Source: SBAX01 sp964646605 (GTDB taxonomy: Bacteria > Planctomycetota > Phycisphaerae > UBA1845). From it: 40,501 bases of DNA. This document shows positions 22,985 through 31,775 of the stretch, one piece after another (position 1 is the stretch's first letter; every line of letters starts with the position of its first letter). The position numbers were made by a program, and so were the translations under genes. The notes under the pieces were generated by a model that saw only the letters and a program-made list of their open reading frames with translations, ran no database searches and was not told the DNA's origin. The stretch spans positions 1 through 40,501 of the forward strand of contig CAZYEX010000031.1 in the NCBI GenBank assembly GCA_964646605.1, in the 5' to 3' direction.

Positions 22985-23887
22985 ATGCGACGGATCGCGG
23001 TCATCAATCAGAAGGGCGGGGTGGGGAAAACGACCACGACGGCCAACCTCGGCGCCGCCCTGGCCGACAAGGGTCTCCGCGTACTGCTTTTGGACCTCGA
23101 TCCGCAAGGGCACCTGACGCTCCATTTTGGTGTGGAAGTCGCCGACGACCAACCCACGGTCTACGACGTTTTGACATCCGGGACACCCGCGGCAGAGGCG
23201 ATTGTCCGCGCTCGAGAGCGGGTCAGCGTATTGCCCGCGGATATCGACCTTGCCGGGGCGGAGGCGGAGCTGGTCAGCGTCACGGGGCGGGAGGTCCTTC
23301 TGCGAGAAGCTCTCGATCCGGTGGAGAACGATTTCGACGTGATGCTCATCGACTGTCCGCCGTCGCTGGGTGTTCTGACGGTGAACGCGTTGGCGGCGGC
23401 GAGCGAGGTCCTCATTCCTTTGCAGGCCCATTTCTTCGCTTTGCAGGGACTCAGCAAGCTCCTCGATACGGTGACGTTGGTGCGGCAGCGGATCAACCCC
23501 AAGTTGCGCGTGGGGGGGGTCGTGCTGTGCATGCACGAATCGACGACCCGGTTGGCGGCGGAGGTGGTGGAGGACATGGTCCGATTCCTGGAGGCGGGTC
23601 GGGGAAAGAACACCGCGTGGTCGGCGGCGCGCCTGTACTCCACGCCGATCCGGCGGAACATCAAGCTGGCGGAATCGCCCAGCTTTGGGCAGACGGTCTT
23701 TGATTACGCGCCCAAGAGCCACGGGGCCGCGGATTACGCCAAGCTGGCCGAGGAGCTTCTCGCGGATGGTGAAAGCGGAACTGTCACCCCGTCGGCGCCC
23801 ATCGCCCGACCACCGGAGTCGGCGAAGGCCGCTCGAACGCCCGCCGGCGAATCGGCTGCACTCGTCTCGGTCGCCGCGGTCTCATGA
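22985..23887 (+). CDS. parA: ParA/Soj-family ATPase
   Basis: 300 residues from the ATG at 22985 with ribosome site AGGGAGG. It has a deviant Walker A, KGGVGKTTT (residues 10-18), with the signature first lysine; LLLDLDPQGHLT (Walker A'); and LIDCPPSLGVLT (Walker B). These are the marks of ParA/MinD ATPases that bind DNA dynamically and move chromosomes, plasmids or protein cargo. The C-terminal 45 residues are a low-complexity Ala/Pro/Ser tail. No parB or parS-like array lies nearby, so it may be an orphan ParA positioning something other than the chromosome. It is coupled to the VanZ-like gene by ATGA. Confidence 0.9.
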   Translation: MRRIAVINQKGGVGKTTTTANLGAALADKGLRVLLLDLDPQGHLTLHFGVEVADDQPTVYDVLTSGTPAAEAIVRARERVSVLPADIDLAGAEAELVSVTGREVLLREALDPVENDFDVMLIDCPPSLGVLTVNALAAASEVLIPLQAHFFALQGLSKLLDTVTLVRQRINPKLRVGGVVLCMHESTTRLAAEVVEDMVRFLEAGRGKNTAWSAARLYSTPIRRNIKLAESPSFGQTVFDYAPKSHGAADYAKLAEELLADGESGTVTPSAPIARPPESAKAARTPAGESAALVSVAAVS

Positions 23888-24291
23888 GGCGTCCCACTAC
23901 CCGTGCTCTGGTCCTCTGGTTGAGTTACTGGGTCGGGCTTTTCGTCATCATGCACACCCCGGTCGTGGGCGTGGGGCGGCTGCGAATCCGTTTCGCCGAC
24001 AAGGTCATGCATGTTCTGTTGTATGCGGTCCTGACCTATCTGGGCGGGCGGTTTTGGGGGGTTTCGACCGGAGCCCTTACGCGGCGGGTGGTTTTCGTCT
24101 GGGCCGCGGCTTACGCCGTGTATGGGATTGTCGATGAATGGCTGCAACAGTTCGTGGGGCGGTCGACGAGCCTTGCGGACTGGATCGCGGACGTGGTGGG
24201 CATTGCCTTGGCGAGCGTCCTCCTTCTTCGCGGACGGGGCGGGGGAGGGCTGTCGGAACCAGCCTGCCCGACGGACGGCGAGCCTTCGTAA
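23884..24291 (+). CDS. VanZ-like family membrane protein
   Basis: 135 residues with three to four hydrophobic segments. It shows the VanZ pattern: FADKVMHVLLYAVLTYLGGR after the first helix, then YAVYGIVDEWLQQFVGRSTSLADWIADVVG. The family is named after the teicoplanin-resistance accessory protein, but most members have no known function. The start overlaps the parA stop (ATGA). The C-terminal tail after the last helix is short and Gly-rich. Confidence 0.85.
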   Translation: MRRPTTRALVLWLSYWVGLFVIMHTPVVGVGRLRIRFADKVMHVLLYAVLTYLGGRFWGVSTGALTRRVVFVWAAAYAVYGIVDEWLQQFVGRSTSLADWIADVVGIALASVLLLRGRGGGGLSEPACPTDGEPS

Positions 24292-24309
24292 CACGAGGTT
24301 AACGAAGGC
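24282..24309. terminator. Hairpin at the end of parA-vanZ
   Basis: GCCTTCGT (24282-24289) pairs with ACGAAGGC (24302-24309), with further possible pairing inside. It spans the vanZ stop and lies 145 bp before the response-regulator start. No T-run follows. Confidence 0.3.
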
Positions 24310-24453
24310 CGCTTTGGCGAGATCGTCGTGCCGGATGGTCCGGCCTATGATAGGATGGAGTCGCCCAATGCGGGACCGGGTTTCAACCGGTCCGAGCGCG
24401 CCACCTACAAGGGGTGGCGCTACATCCGAGTCGGAAGAGACCCGGCAATACAC

Positions 24454-25203
24454 ATGGCCCACAAACGCAGCGTAGTCGTGGTCGAGGACGAAGACGCCAT
24501 CCGTCGCGGGATCGTCGACGTGCTGAACATGTCGGGTTTCGAGACCACGGAGGCGGCGGACGGGGTGGCGGGGCTGGCCGAGGCACGTCGCTTGGGGGTG
24601 GACCTGGTGCTGCTCGACCTGCTCCTGCCGAAGATGGACGGGTTCGATGTGCTGACCCAGCTTCGGGTTACGCACCCGGTGCTTCCGGTGATCATCCTGA
24701 CGGCCCGCGGTTCGGAAGACGATCGCGTCCGCGGACTTCGTGCGGGGGCGGATGATTACGTGGTCAAACCGTTTTCGGCCCGTGAACTCCTCGCTCGGAT
24801 TGACGCCGTGCTGCGCCGAACGCCGGAGCGTCCCGCGCCGGTGGTGCGCATCACGGGCGGCAAGACGGTGGTGGATTGCGCTCGGCGCGAGGTCTGCTAT
24901 CCCGATGGCACACGGGTGGCACTTTCGGAGATGGAGGCGGACATTCTTCAACGGCTCGCTTCGCACGCGGGGCGGGTGGTGACCCGCGAGGAGCTTCTGG
25001 CCTGCGTGTGGGGTTTGCGCGACGGGGGCGTGGAGACACGGGCCATCGACATGCACATCACCCGGTTGCGGCAGAAGCTGGCGGGGGGCGACACGGAGTC
25101 CGACCTCGAGTGGGTGGTGACGGTGCGGGGGAAGGGCTACATGCTCGGTTCCGGGCTGAGCCTCACCCAGGAGACGCCCGGTCAAGAAACGGCCCCGCCA
25201 TGA
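24454..25203 (+). CDS. OmpR/PhoB-family response regulator
   Basis: 249 residues from the ATG at 24454 (MAHKRSVVVVEDEDA); the open frame upstream adds nothing conserved. The receiver domain has the acidic pair at 11-14, phospho-acceptor Asp55 in VLLDLLLPKMDG, and the VVKPF lysine. The C-terminal winged-helix domain ends with DMHITRLRQKL and VRGKGYML, typical of OmpR-type DNA-binding regulators. Its stop overlaps the kinase start by ATGA, so the two form a two-component system. Targets are unknown. Confidence 0.93.
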   Translation: MAHKRSVVVVEDEDAIRRGIVDVLNMSGFETTEAADGVAGLAEARRLGVDLVLLDLLLPKMDGFDVLTQLRVTHPVLPVIILTARGSEDDRVRGLRAGADDYVVKPFSARELLARIDAVLRRTPERPAPVVRITGGKTVVDCARREVCYPDGTRVALSEMEADILQRLASHAGRVVTREELLACVWGLRDGGVETRAIDMHITRLRQKLAGGDTESDLEWVVTVRGKGYMLGSGLSLTQETPGQETAPP

Positions 25204-27092
25204 CCAGCACCCGCAAGAGCGCGCTGACGGCGATGGTGATGTTTTCGCTCATCTTCGCCGTGGTTCTGGGGGGCATGAGTTGGGCGACGCTGGCCAGTTT
25301 CGAGTTGGCCAAGAAGACGGTGAGCGAAGAGCATCTCGCCCGCGTCTCCCGCGCCTTGGCACGAATCGACAGTCAGATCAAGGGCATCCTCTACTTCGAG
25401 GCCTCGCGTCCCTACACGGATTACGTGGACTTCCACTTGGTTCGACCGGAGGCGGTGTACACTCGGGATTCGCGGGAGCTGGACGCGGTGGCGCTGCTGC
25501 CCTCGCCGCTCACCGATGAGAAGCCGCTCTACGATTGGATTGACCTGTATTTCCAGGTGGACCACAAGGCTCGCCCCTCGACTCCGCAGTTCGATGAGGA
25601 GCGGATCGCGGTGAGGCTCGATGCCTTGGAGCCGCATGAACGTCGGGCGCGGGACGCTTGGGCCTGGTTCCAAAGGGCGCTTCCCTCCCTGAACCTGCAC
25701 GTCCACGTCAGCGAGGCGTTGGTCCGCGACGAACAGGCCGCAGGCGCAACGGAGATGGAAACCACCACGGTGGTGCGCGTGGCGCAGCCCGCGGCGCCGG
25801 AGAGCGCGACGGGCTCGACCGCCGCGTCGCGTCAGTTCGTGCGAAGGGGCGGGGTCACCGATTCCCAGCGCCGCTATCTCCCGCCGGTGGCATGTGTGGC
25901 GCCCCTGATCGCCAAAGTCAACATGGGGGACCTTTCCGTCGCCATCGACAGCGGGTTCGACGAGAGCGACGTGTCGCCCGTCCCCGTTCAGTTCTCGGCC
26001 GGGCCCTTCGCGCCGCCGTTTTGGGTGCAGGTCGGACCCTCGCAGGGAAGTAAACTGGCGTTCGTTCGCGAGTGCCACGCCGATGCCGACGTTATGTACC
26101 AAGGATTTATCGGTGACTGGGAGAGGCTCAAACCGGAGTTGCTTCGTCCCATCGAAGACCTGTTCGCGGACGCGGATCTGGAACCGATTCCCAACGACGC
26201 GGAATTGGATTCGGACGACAGCACCGTAAAGCTGCATTCGTTGCCGGCGGTGTTGCGCGTGCCGGACATTCCGGGGGGCACATCGGCGGCGGCGTGGCGG
26301 TCGCTTTGGGGCGTGCTGGTGATTTCCTGGACGGCGGCGGTGGCCGTGCTGGTGACGGCGGGATGGGGGGTGCGGAATTTGGTGGCGCTCACCGAGCGCC
26401 GCTTGCAGTTCGCCTACGCGGTCACGCACGAGCTGCGCACGCCGCTGACGACCTTTCGATTGTATGCCGACATGCTCTCCGCGGGGCTGGTCCCGCCGGC
26501 GTCCCGGCAGGAGTACTTGGATACGCTGAACCGCGAGTCGCAGCGTCTTTCGACGTTGGTCGAGGCCGTCCTCGAGTACGCGCGATTGGAAAACCACAAG
26601 GTCCGGCTGCACGTTTCCGAGACCAACGCCGGGGCGTTGCTACAGACGGTCGGCGAGACGCTACGGCAGCGTTGCCTGAAGCATGCCGTCGAACCTCAGA
26701 CGCAGTCCCATCTGCCCGATGAGCACGGGGTGCGGACGGACGTGAGCCTGGTCAATCAGATCGCGGCGGTCCTGGTGGATAATGCCTGTCGCCACGCGCG
26801 GTCGGCCAAGAGTCCGCAGGTGCTCGTGCAGCTAGGGGCCGACAACGGGCGGCTGCACCTGGACGTGGTCGATTCCGGTCCGGGGGTGGACTTGGCCGAC
26901 GCCCATCACATCTTCAAGCCTTTCCGCCGCGGGCGCGACGCCGACACCGCGGCTCGCGGCGGGATCGGATTGGGTCTGGCCCTGGCCCGGAACTGGGCTT
27001 CCTTGCTGGGAGGCCGCTTGGACCTCGTCGCCCGACACGACCCGCAGTTGGGCGGCGCTCGCTTTCGTCTGACCATCCCGTCGCACAGTTGA
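25200..27092 (+). CDS. Sensor histidine kinase
   Basis: 630 residues. An N-terminal helix (ALTAMVMFSLIFAVVLGGMSWATL) and a second helix near residue 370 (LWGVLVISWTAAVAVLVTAGWG) enclose an unusually long extracytoplasmic region of about 340 residues that does not resemble a sensor domain I know. The dimerisation/phosphoacceptor segment is VTHELRTPLTTFRLYADML (His410), followed by the ATPase motifs VDNACRHA (N box), DSGPGVD and GIGLGLALARNWA. It lacks a visible HAMP. Co-translated with the OmpR-type regulator. Confidence 0.92.
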   Translation: MTSTRKSALTAMVMFSLIFAVVLGGMSWATLASFELAKKTVSEEHLARVSRALARIDSQIKGILYFEASRPYTDYVDFHLVRPEAVYTRDSRELDAVALLPSPLTDEKPLYDWIDLYFQVDHKARPSTPQFDEERIAVRLDALEPHERRARDAWAWFQRALPSLNLHVHVSEALVRDEQAAGATEMETTTVVRVAQPAAPESATGSTAASRQFVRRGGVTDSQRRYLPPVACVAPLIAKVNMGDLSVAIDSGFDESDVSPVPVQFSAGPFAPPFWVQVGPSQGSKLAFVRECHADADVMYQGFIGDWERLKPELLRPIEDLFADADLEPIPNDAELDSDDSTVKLHSLPAVLRVPDIPGGTSAAAWRSLWGVLVISWTAAVAVLVTAGWGVRNLVALTERRLQFAYAVTHELRTPLTTFRLYADMLSAGLVPPASRQEYLDTLNRESQRLSTLVEAVLEYARLENHKVRLHVSETNAGALLQTVGETLRQRCLKHAVEPQTQSHLPDEHGVRTDVSLVNQIAAVLVDNACRHARSAKSPQVLVQLGADNGRLHLDVVDSGPGVDLADAHHIFKPFRRGRDADTAARGGIGLGLALARNWASLLGGRLDLVARHDPQLGGARFRLTIPSHS

Positions 27093-27123
27093 GGATACGT
27101 GGGCCAACTCCCCTCGCGCCGCG

Positions 27124-27732
27124 CTAAATCGTTCCCGAGACGGCGCCCACGAGAGCGCCGGCCACGTCGCGCAAGACCCCCAGCGGCTGTTGATCGGCGT
27201 TCACCCGGGCGATGAGTTTCTTGGCGTAGGCCTCCAAAACGGGATGGGTTTCACGCTCGTACACCAGAATGCGGTTCTCGATCACCTTTCGGTCCGCATC
27301 GTCGGGCCGGTTGGACTTGGCCGCGCGATTCACCAGCCGGGCAATGAGCGCGTCGCGGTCCTCGATCATCAGGTAGACGACCCGTTTCACGTCGATCACC
27401 TCGTGGAGGAGTTCAACTTGTTTCGTCGTCCGAGGAATGCCGTCGAGAAGAAGTGTGTGGTAGCCGGGATTGAGCTTCCCGGCCGTCACCAAGGCCTCGA
27501 CGTGGTGACGGAAAACGCGGACCGTCAACTCGTCGGGGACCAGCATTCCCTGGGTCGAATAGGAGAGGAACTCCTGCCCGATGGGCGAGGTCTTATCCAG
27601 CCCGCGGAAGATGTCCCCCATGGCCAAGTGGACGAGGTTGGGCATGGCCCCCAGAACCGCACCCTGGGTGCCCTTTCCCGAACCGGGACATCCGAACAAC
27701 AACACACTGGGGTAACGCTTGGCTGCCAGCAC
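27124..27732 (-). CDS. adk: Adenylate kinase family nucleoside monophosphate kinase
   Basis: 202 residues from a GTG at 27732, chosen because GAGGAGG lies six bases upstream; the frame extends to 27762. P-loop GCPGSGKGT at 14-22, MGDIFRGL (NMP-binding), DGIPRTTKQVE and NRAAKSNRPDD (short LID). Adenylate kinases convert AMP + ATP to 2 ADP in the cytoplasm. It has IPR where most have FPR, and DIFR where most have DLLR, and lacks a long Zn-finger LID, so it is a divergent short-LID member. It may be a secondary adk or prefer another NMP. Confidence 0.85.
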   Translation of the reverse strand: MLAAKRYPSVLLFGCPGSGKGTQGAVLGAMPNLVHLAMGDIFRGLDKTSPIGQEFLSYSTQGMLVPDELTVRVFRHHVEALVTAGKLNPGYHTLLLDGIPRTTKQVELLHEVIDVKRVVYLMIEDRDALIARLVNRAAKSNRPDDADRKVIENRILVYERETHPVLEAYAKKLIARVNADQQPLGVLRDVAGALVGAVSGTI

Positions 27733-27984
27733 ACGTTCCTCCTCGCCAAGCGCCTCCACCACCCTTGGCGGACGCCGGCGGGGCTATGATTTACCCATTC
27801 AGCGTTTTTGGCAAGCCGGAATCGCCCCGCGACCGGAATTGTGCAAATTCGTCAAATCATTGGCCCGCGGCCAGGCGTCCAGTATGATCCTTCGCACGAG
27901 GGGTCGATGTCGATTCCCGCCGGGACGCAAGTGAATCCCCGTGCGGAGCGCCTCGGGAAACATGCCATTGAAGGGGACTTGTTT

Positions 27985-30789
27985 ATGACGCGGCACATCA
28001 GGAAAAACTGGGTACGACGGCTGGTTGTTACTGGATCGCTCATGCTTCCGGCGGTCGTCGCATGGGGCGACGCGCCCGCGCCTAAGACGATCACCAGCGT
28101 CGAGGGGATCACCGAGTATCAATACGACAACGGTCTGCGGGTCTTGCTCTTTCCCGACTCCTCGAAGCCCACTGTGACGGTCAACATCACCTACTTTGTC
28201 GGCTCGCGCCACGAGGGGTTGGGCGAGACGGGCATGGCCCACCTGCTCGAACACATGGTCTTCAAGGGCACGCCGACCTTCGACAACGTGTGGGGCGTGC
28301 TGGAGGATCACGGGGCGCGGTTCAACGGCACGACGTGGGTCGATCGCACCAATTACTTTGAGACCCTCCCCGCAAGCGACGACAACCTCGACTTCGCCCT
28401 GCACCTCGAAGCGGATCGCATGGTCAACAGCTTCGTCCGCAAGAGCGACCTGGACACGGAAATGACCGTGGTCCGCAACGAGTTCGAGGCCGGCGAAAAC
28501 TACCCCGTGGGGGTGCTCTCCGAACGAATGACTTCGACAGCCTACCTGTGGCACAACTACGGAAAATCGACCATCGGCTCCAAAGAGGACATCGAACGCG
28601 TCCCCATCGAGAACCTGCAAGCGTTCTACAAGAAATACTACCAGCCGGATAACGCCATGCTGGTGGTGGCCGGGAAGTTCGAGGTGGATAAGACGCTGGG
28701 ACTGATCGCCAAGTACTTCGCGGGCATTCCGCGTCCGCAACGAAAACTAACACAAACGTATACGGTCGAACCGGTGCAGGACGGCGAGCGGCAGGTGATT
28801 CTTCGCCGCAACGGCGACGTCGGGGCGGTCGGAGCGACGTACCACGTTGGCGCCGGTCCGCACGCCGATTTCGCCGCCGTCGAGGCCCTCGAGCACGTGC
28901 TCACCAACGAACCTTCGGGGCGGCTTTACAAGGCCCTCGTGGAGTCGGGGTTGGCTTCGTCGGTGCGGGGAAGCGCCTATGGCTGGGCGGAACCCGGGGT
29001 CGCCGAGTTCATGGCCGAGGTGCGCATCGAACAGGCTCCCCAGCCGGTGCTCGACAAGATGATCGAGGTTGTGGAGAGCTTCCCGACGCAGCCCGTAACC
29101 GCGGAGGAAACCGAACGAGCGAAGACCTCCTTGCTCAAGAACATCGATCTGATGCTCACGCGCAGCGATCGCATCGGTGTGGAGCTGTCCGAATGGGCGG
29201 CGATGGGCGATTGGCGGTTGTTTTTCCTGCACCGCGATCGGGTCAAGGCACTGAAGGCAGACGATTTGCAGCGCGTCGCGACCCACTATCTCTTGCAAAG
29301 CAACCGCACCACGGGCGTCTTCATTCCCACCAAGGCCCCGATTCGATCCATCGTCCCGGAAACGCCCGAGGCACTGGCCTTGGTCAAGGACTACAAGGGC
29401 GCGGCGGCGCTTGCGGAAGGCGAAGCCTTCGACGCCACTCCGGAGAACATCGAAAAGCGAACCAAACGCACCGACCTGCCGAGCGGTTTGAAGCTCGCAC
29501 TTCTTCCCAAAGAGACTCGCGGGGACGCCATCCGCGCCCGACTGACCTTGCGTTTTGGAAACGAAGCCGAAATCAAGGGCAAGACCACGGCCCTGGGGAT
29601 GGTGCCCGAGATGCTCATGCGCGGCACCTCGAAGCACACCTACCAGCAAATCCGCGACGAGTTCGATAAGCTCAAGGCCCGCGTGTTCCTCTCCTCGGGC
29701 GGCGGTTTCGGGGCCGGCGAGCCCGGGACGGTCACCGCCAGAATCGAGACCACGCGCGAGAACCTGGTGCCCGTGCTGCGCCTCCTCGGCGAAATCCTGA
29801 AAGACCCCGTGTTTCCCAGCGACGAGCTTGACGTGCTGAAAAAGGAGCAGCTCGCCCAGCTCGAACAAGCCCTTTCCGATCCGCAAGCGCTGGCCTTCAC
29901 CAGCATCATGCGCCGCCTCGCCCCCTGGCCCGCCGACAACGTGCGCTATGTACCCACCATCGCCGAGGGCATCGAGCGGATGAAGGCGGTAACGCTCGAT
30001 CAGGTCAAGGAGTGCTACAAGAAGTTCTACGGAGCGAGCCGCGGCGAATTCGCGGCCGTTGGGGACTTCGACGAAGCCGCGGTGAGGAAGACGATCGAGG
30101 AGCTGTTCTCGTCGTGGAAATCGCCCGGCAAGTACGAGCGCATCGCCATCCCGTTCCGCAGCGACGTAGCCGCCGGCGAGGAAGTGATCTTCACGCCCGA
30201 CAAGAAAATGTCCATCGTGGCCGCCGGACTCAACGTCGAGCTCCGCGATGACGACCCGGACTACGCGGCGATGAACGTCGCCAACCACATCCTGGGGAGC
30301 AGCGCCAAGTCTCGCTTGCTCAACCGCCTGCGGCAAAAGGAGGGCCTGTCGTATGGGGCCGGCTCCTTCCTCGGCGTCGACGACGTCGACCGCAGGGGGA
30401 TGTTGATCGGTTTCGGAATCTGCGCCAACGAGAACGCCGACAAGGCCTATAACGTTTTGCTCGAGGAGATGGACGGTTGGTTCAAGAGCGGCGTGACCGA
30501 CGAGGAGTTGGCCGACGCCAAGAAGAGTCTGGCCGAGGACCTCAAAAGCAACATGGCCAACGACGCCTTTGTGGCCGGAGAACTCGCCAACGGGCTCTTC
30601 GTAGGCCGGACCATGGAGTTCCACGCCAAGCTCGATCAGCAGGTCCAAGGCCTATCCCGGGAGCAGATCCAAAAAACGATCGCCAAGTTCATCGACCCCA
30701 GCCGCTACGTGAAGGTCAAAGCCGGCGACCTCCAAAAACCCAGCGAGCAGAAGGAAGCCAAGCCCGCGGAGTCAAAACCGTCGTCTTGA
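27985..30789 (+). CDS. M16-family zinc protease (pitrilysin/PqqL-like), two-domain
   Basis: 934 residues from the ATG at 27985 with AAGGGGA upstream. A basic n-region and hydrophobic core (RRLVVTGSLMLPAVVAWGDA) form a Sec signal peptide. The inverted zinc motif HxxEH is HLLEH (His86, Glu89, His90), with the third ligand Glu166 in NEFEAGE about 76 residues on, as expected for M16. The second half (from about residue 490) repeats the M16 fold without HxxEH but with the RLRQKEGLSYGA substrate-binding motif, as usual. Likely a periplasmic peptidase degrading short peptides. It ends in a Lys/Glu/Pro-rich tail. A 250-bp non-coding stretch separates it from the divergent adk gene. Confidence 0.93.
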   Translation: MTRHIRKNWVRRLVVTGSLMLPAVVAWGDAPAPKTITSVEGITEYQYDNGLRVLLFPDSSKPTVTVNITYFVGSRHEGLGETGMAHLLEHMVFKGTPTFDNVWGVLEDHGARFNGTTWVDRTNYFETLPASDDNLDFALHLEADRMVNSFVRKSDLDTEMTVVRNEFEAGENYPVGVLSERMTSTAYLWHNYGKSTIGSKEDIERVPIENLQAFYKKYYQPDNAMLVVAGKFEVDKTLGLIAKYFAGIPRPQRKLTQTYTVEPVQDGERQVILRRNGDVGAVGATYHVGAGPHADFAAVEALEHVLTNEPSGRLYKALVESGLASSVRGSAYGWAEPGVAEFMAEVRIEQAPQPVLDKMIEVVESFPTQPVTAEETERAKTSLLKNIDLMLTRSDRIGVELSEWAAMGDWRLFFLHRDRVKALKADDLQRVATHYLLQSNRTTGVFIPTKAPIRSIVPETPEALALVKDYKGAAALAEGEAFDATPENIEKRTKRTDLPSGLKLALLPKETRGDAIRARLTLRFGNEAEIKGKTTALGMVPEMLMRGTSKHTYQQIRDEFDKLKARVFLSSGGGFGAGEPGTVTARIETTRENLVPVLRLLGEILKDPVFPSDELDVLKKEQLAQLEQALSDPQALAFTSIMRRLAPWPADNVRYVPTIAEGIERMKAVTLDQVKECYKKFYGASRGEFAAVGDFDEAAVRKTIEELFSSWKSPGKYERIAIPFRSDVAAGEEVIFTPDKKMSIVAAGLNVELRDDDPDYAAMNVANHILGSSAKSRLLNRLRQKEGLSYGAGSFLGVDDVDRRGMLIGFGICANENADKAYNVLLEEMDGWFKSGVTDEELADAKKSLAEDLKSNMANDAFVAGELANGLFVGRTMEFHAKLDQQVQGLSREQIQKTIAKFIDPSRYVKVKAGDLQKPSEQKEAKPAESKPSS

Positions 30790-31017
30790 CGATCGACCGA
30801 GCCCGGCAGGGTCCGCGGCGAGGTAGGGGGTGCGGTCGCCGATCGATGGAGCGCTTGAATTCGTCTGGTCGCACCTCCATAATAAGGACGACGTCCGTTC
30901 GAGGGAACGACAACGCGCCAACCCCGCGAGCCGCGGATCGTAAGCCGCCGCGGAACCATGGTGCGGCGCCCCGTTCCACGACCGACGGATCGGGTGCCGG
31001 GAGAGAGGAGGGCCGCG

Positions 31018-31773
31018 ATGAGCAACGGTTTCGGCGCGGGTTGCGATGACTTTTACGTCAGCAGCCGCCTTCACCTCAAACTCGATATGAGTTTGCAGGC
31101 TGAGGCCGTCCTGCACTTCTTCGACCGCATTCGCAAGGAGTATCCCTCGCTTCGCAAGCTCCGCCGCCGCGAAGCGGGGTCCATGACCATCGAGGACGAG
31201 GCCGACGAGCAAGGGTCGCGGCGCTGGCTGCGTCTGGACCGCAACAGCCTCCGCTTCGGGCAATTCGCCCCCGCCGACACCGACGACGTGCGCCGCTTCG
31301 GAGAGCTCATTCTCGAACAGGCCCCTTATCACCTTACGCTCAGTGATTTGGTGTACGATCACTTGGAACTGATCTACGGCTTCGACCTGCGCTATCGCGG
31401 CAACCACGACCAATTGGTGGCCGAGACGTTGTGCGGCGATCATGCCGCCACGGGCTTTCTCTTCGGCGACCGCGCCGCCCACATCATCGACTCCCAGCCG
31501 TACTTCGGTATCGCTCTCACCCCGGAGTGCGACTTGCAGGCCTACGTCGAGATCAAGTCCCGCACCACCACCTACGAGGTCCGCGCCGCCAACTTCGAGG
31601 GCGAACCGATCAGCGTGTTCCTGACCGTTCGCAAGTACTGGGGGCTGGACGGCGTCGCCTCGCCCTCCGAGGCCCTGGCCGGCCTGTTCGGCATCGCCGA
31701 CGAACTGGCCGCGGACAAGCTGGTTCCCAACTTCGTGAATCCCCTGGCCGCGGCCATCGCCAGTCGATCGTAG
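31018..31773 (+). CDS. Conserved-looking hypothetical protein
   Basis: 251 residues from the ATG at 31018 with GGAGG nine bases upstream. There is no signal peptide or membrane helix. Noticeable segments are FYVSSRLHLKLDMSLQAEAV, LRKLRRREAGSMTIED, FDLRYRGNHDQLVAE and ALTPECDLQAYVEIKSRT. It reads as a globular cytoplasmic alpha/beta protein with good codon usage and length. I do not recognise the family. It ends head-to-head with the glycosyltransferase gene, the stops being 2 bp apart. The 228-bp upstream gap holds nothing obvious. Confidence 0.8.
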   Translation: MSNGFGAGCDDFYVSSRLHLKLDMSLQAEAVLHFFDRIRKEYPSLRKLRRREAGSMTIEDEADEQGSRRWLRLDRNSLRFGQFAPADTDDVRRFGELILEQAPYHLTLSDLVYDHLELIYGFDLRYRGNHDQLVAETLCGDHAATGFLFGDRAAHIIDSQPYFGIALTPECDLQAYVEIKSRTTTYEVRAANFEGEPISVFLTVRKYWGLDGVASPSEALAGLFGIADELAADKLVPNFVNPLAAAIASRS

Positions 31774-31775
31774 GG

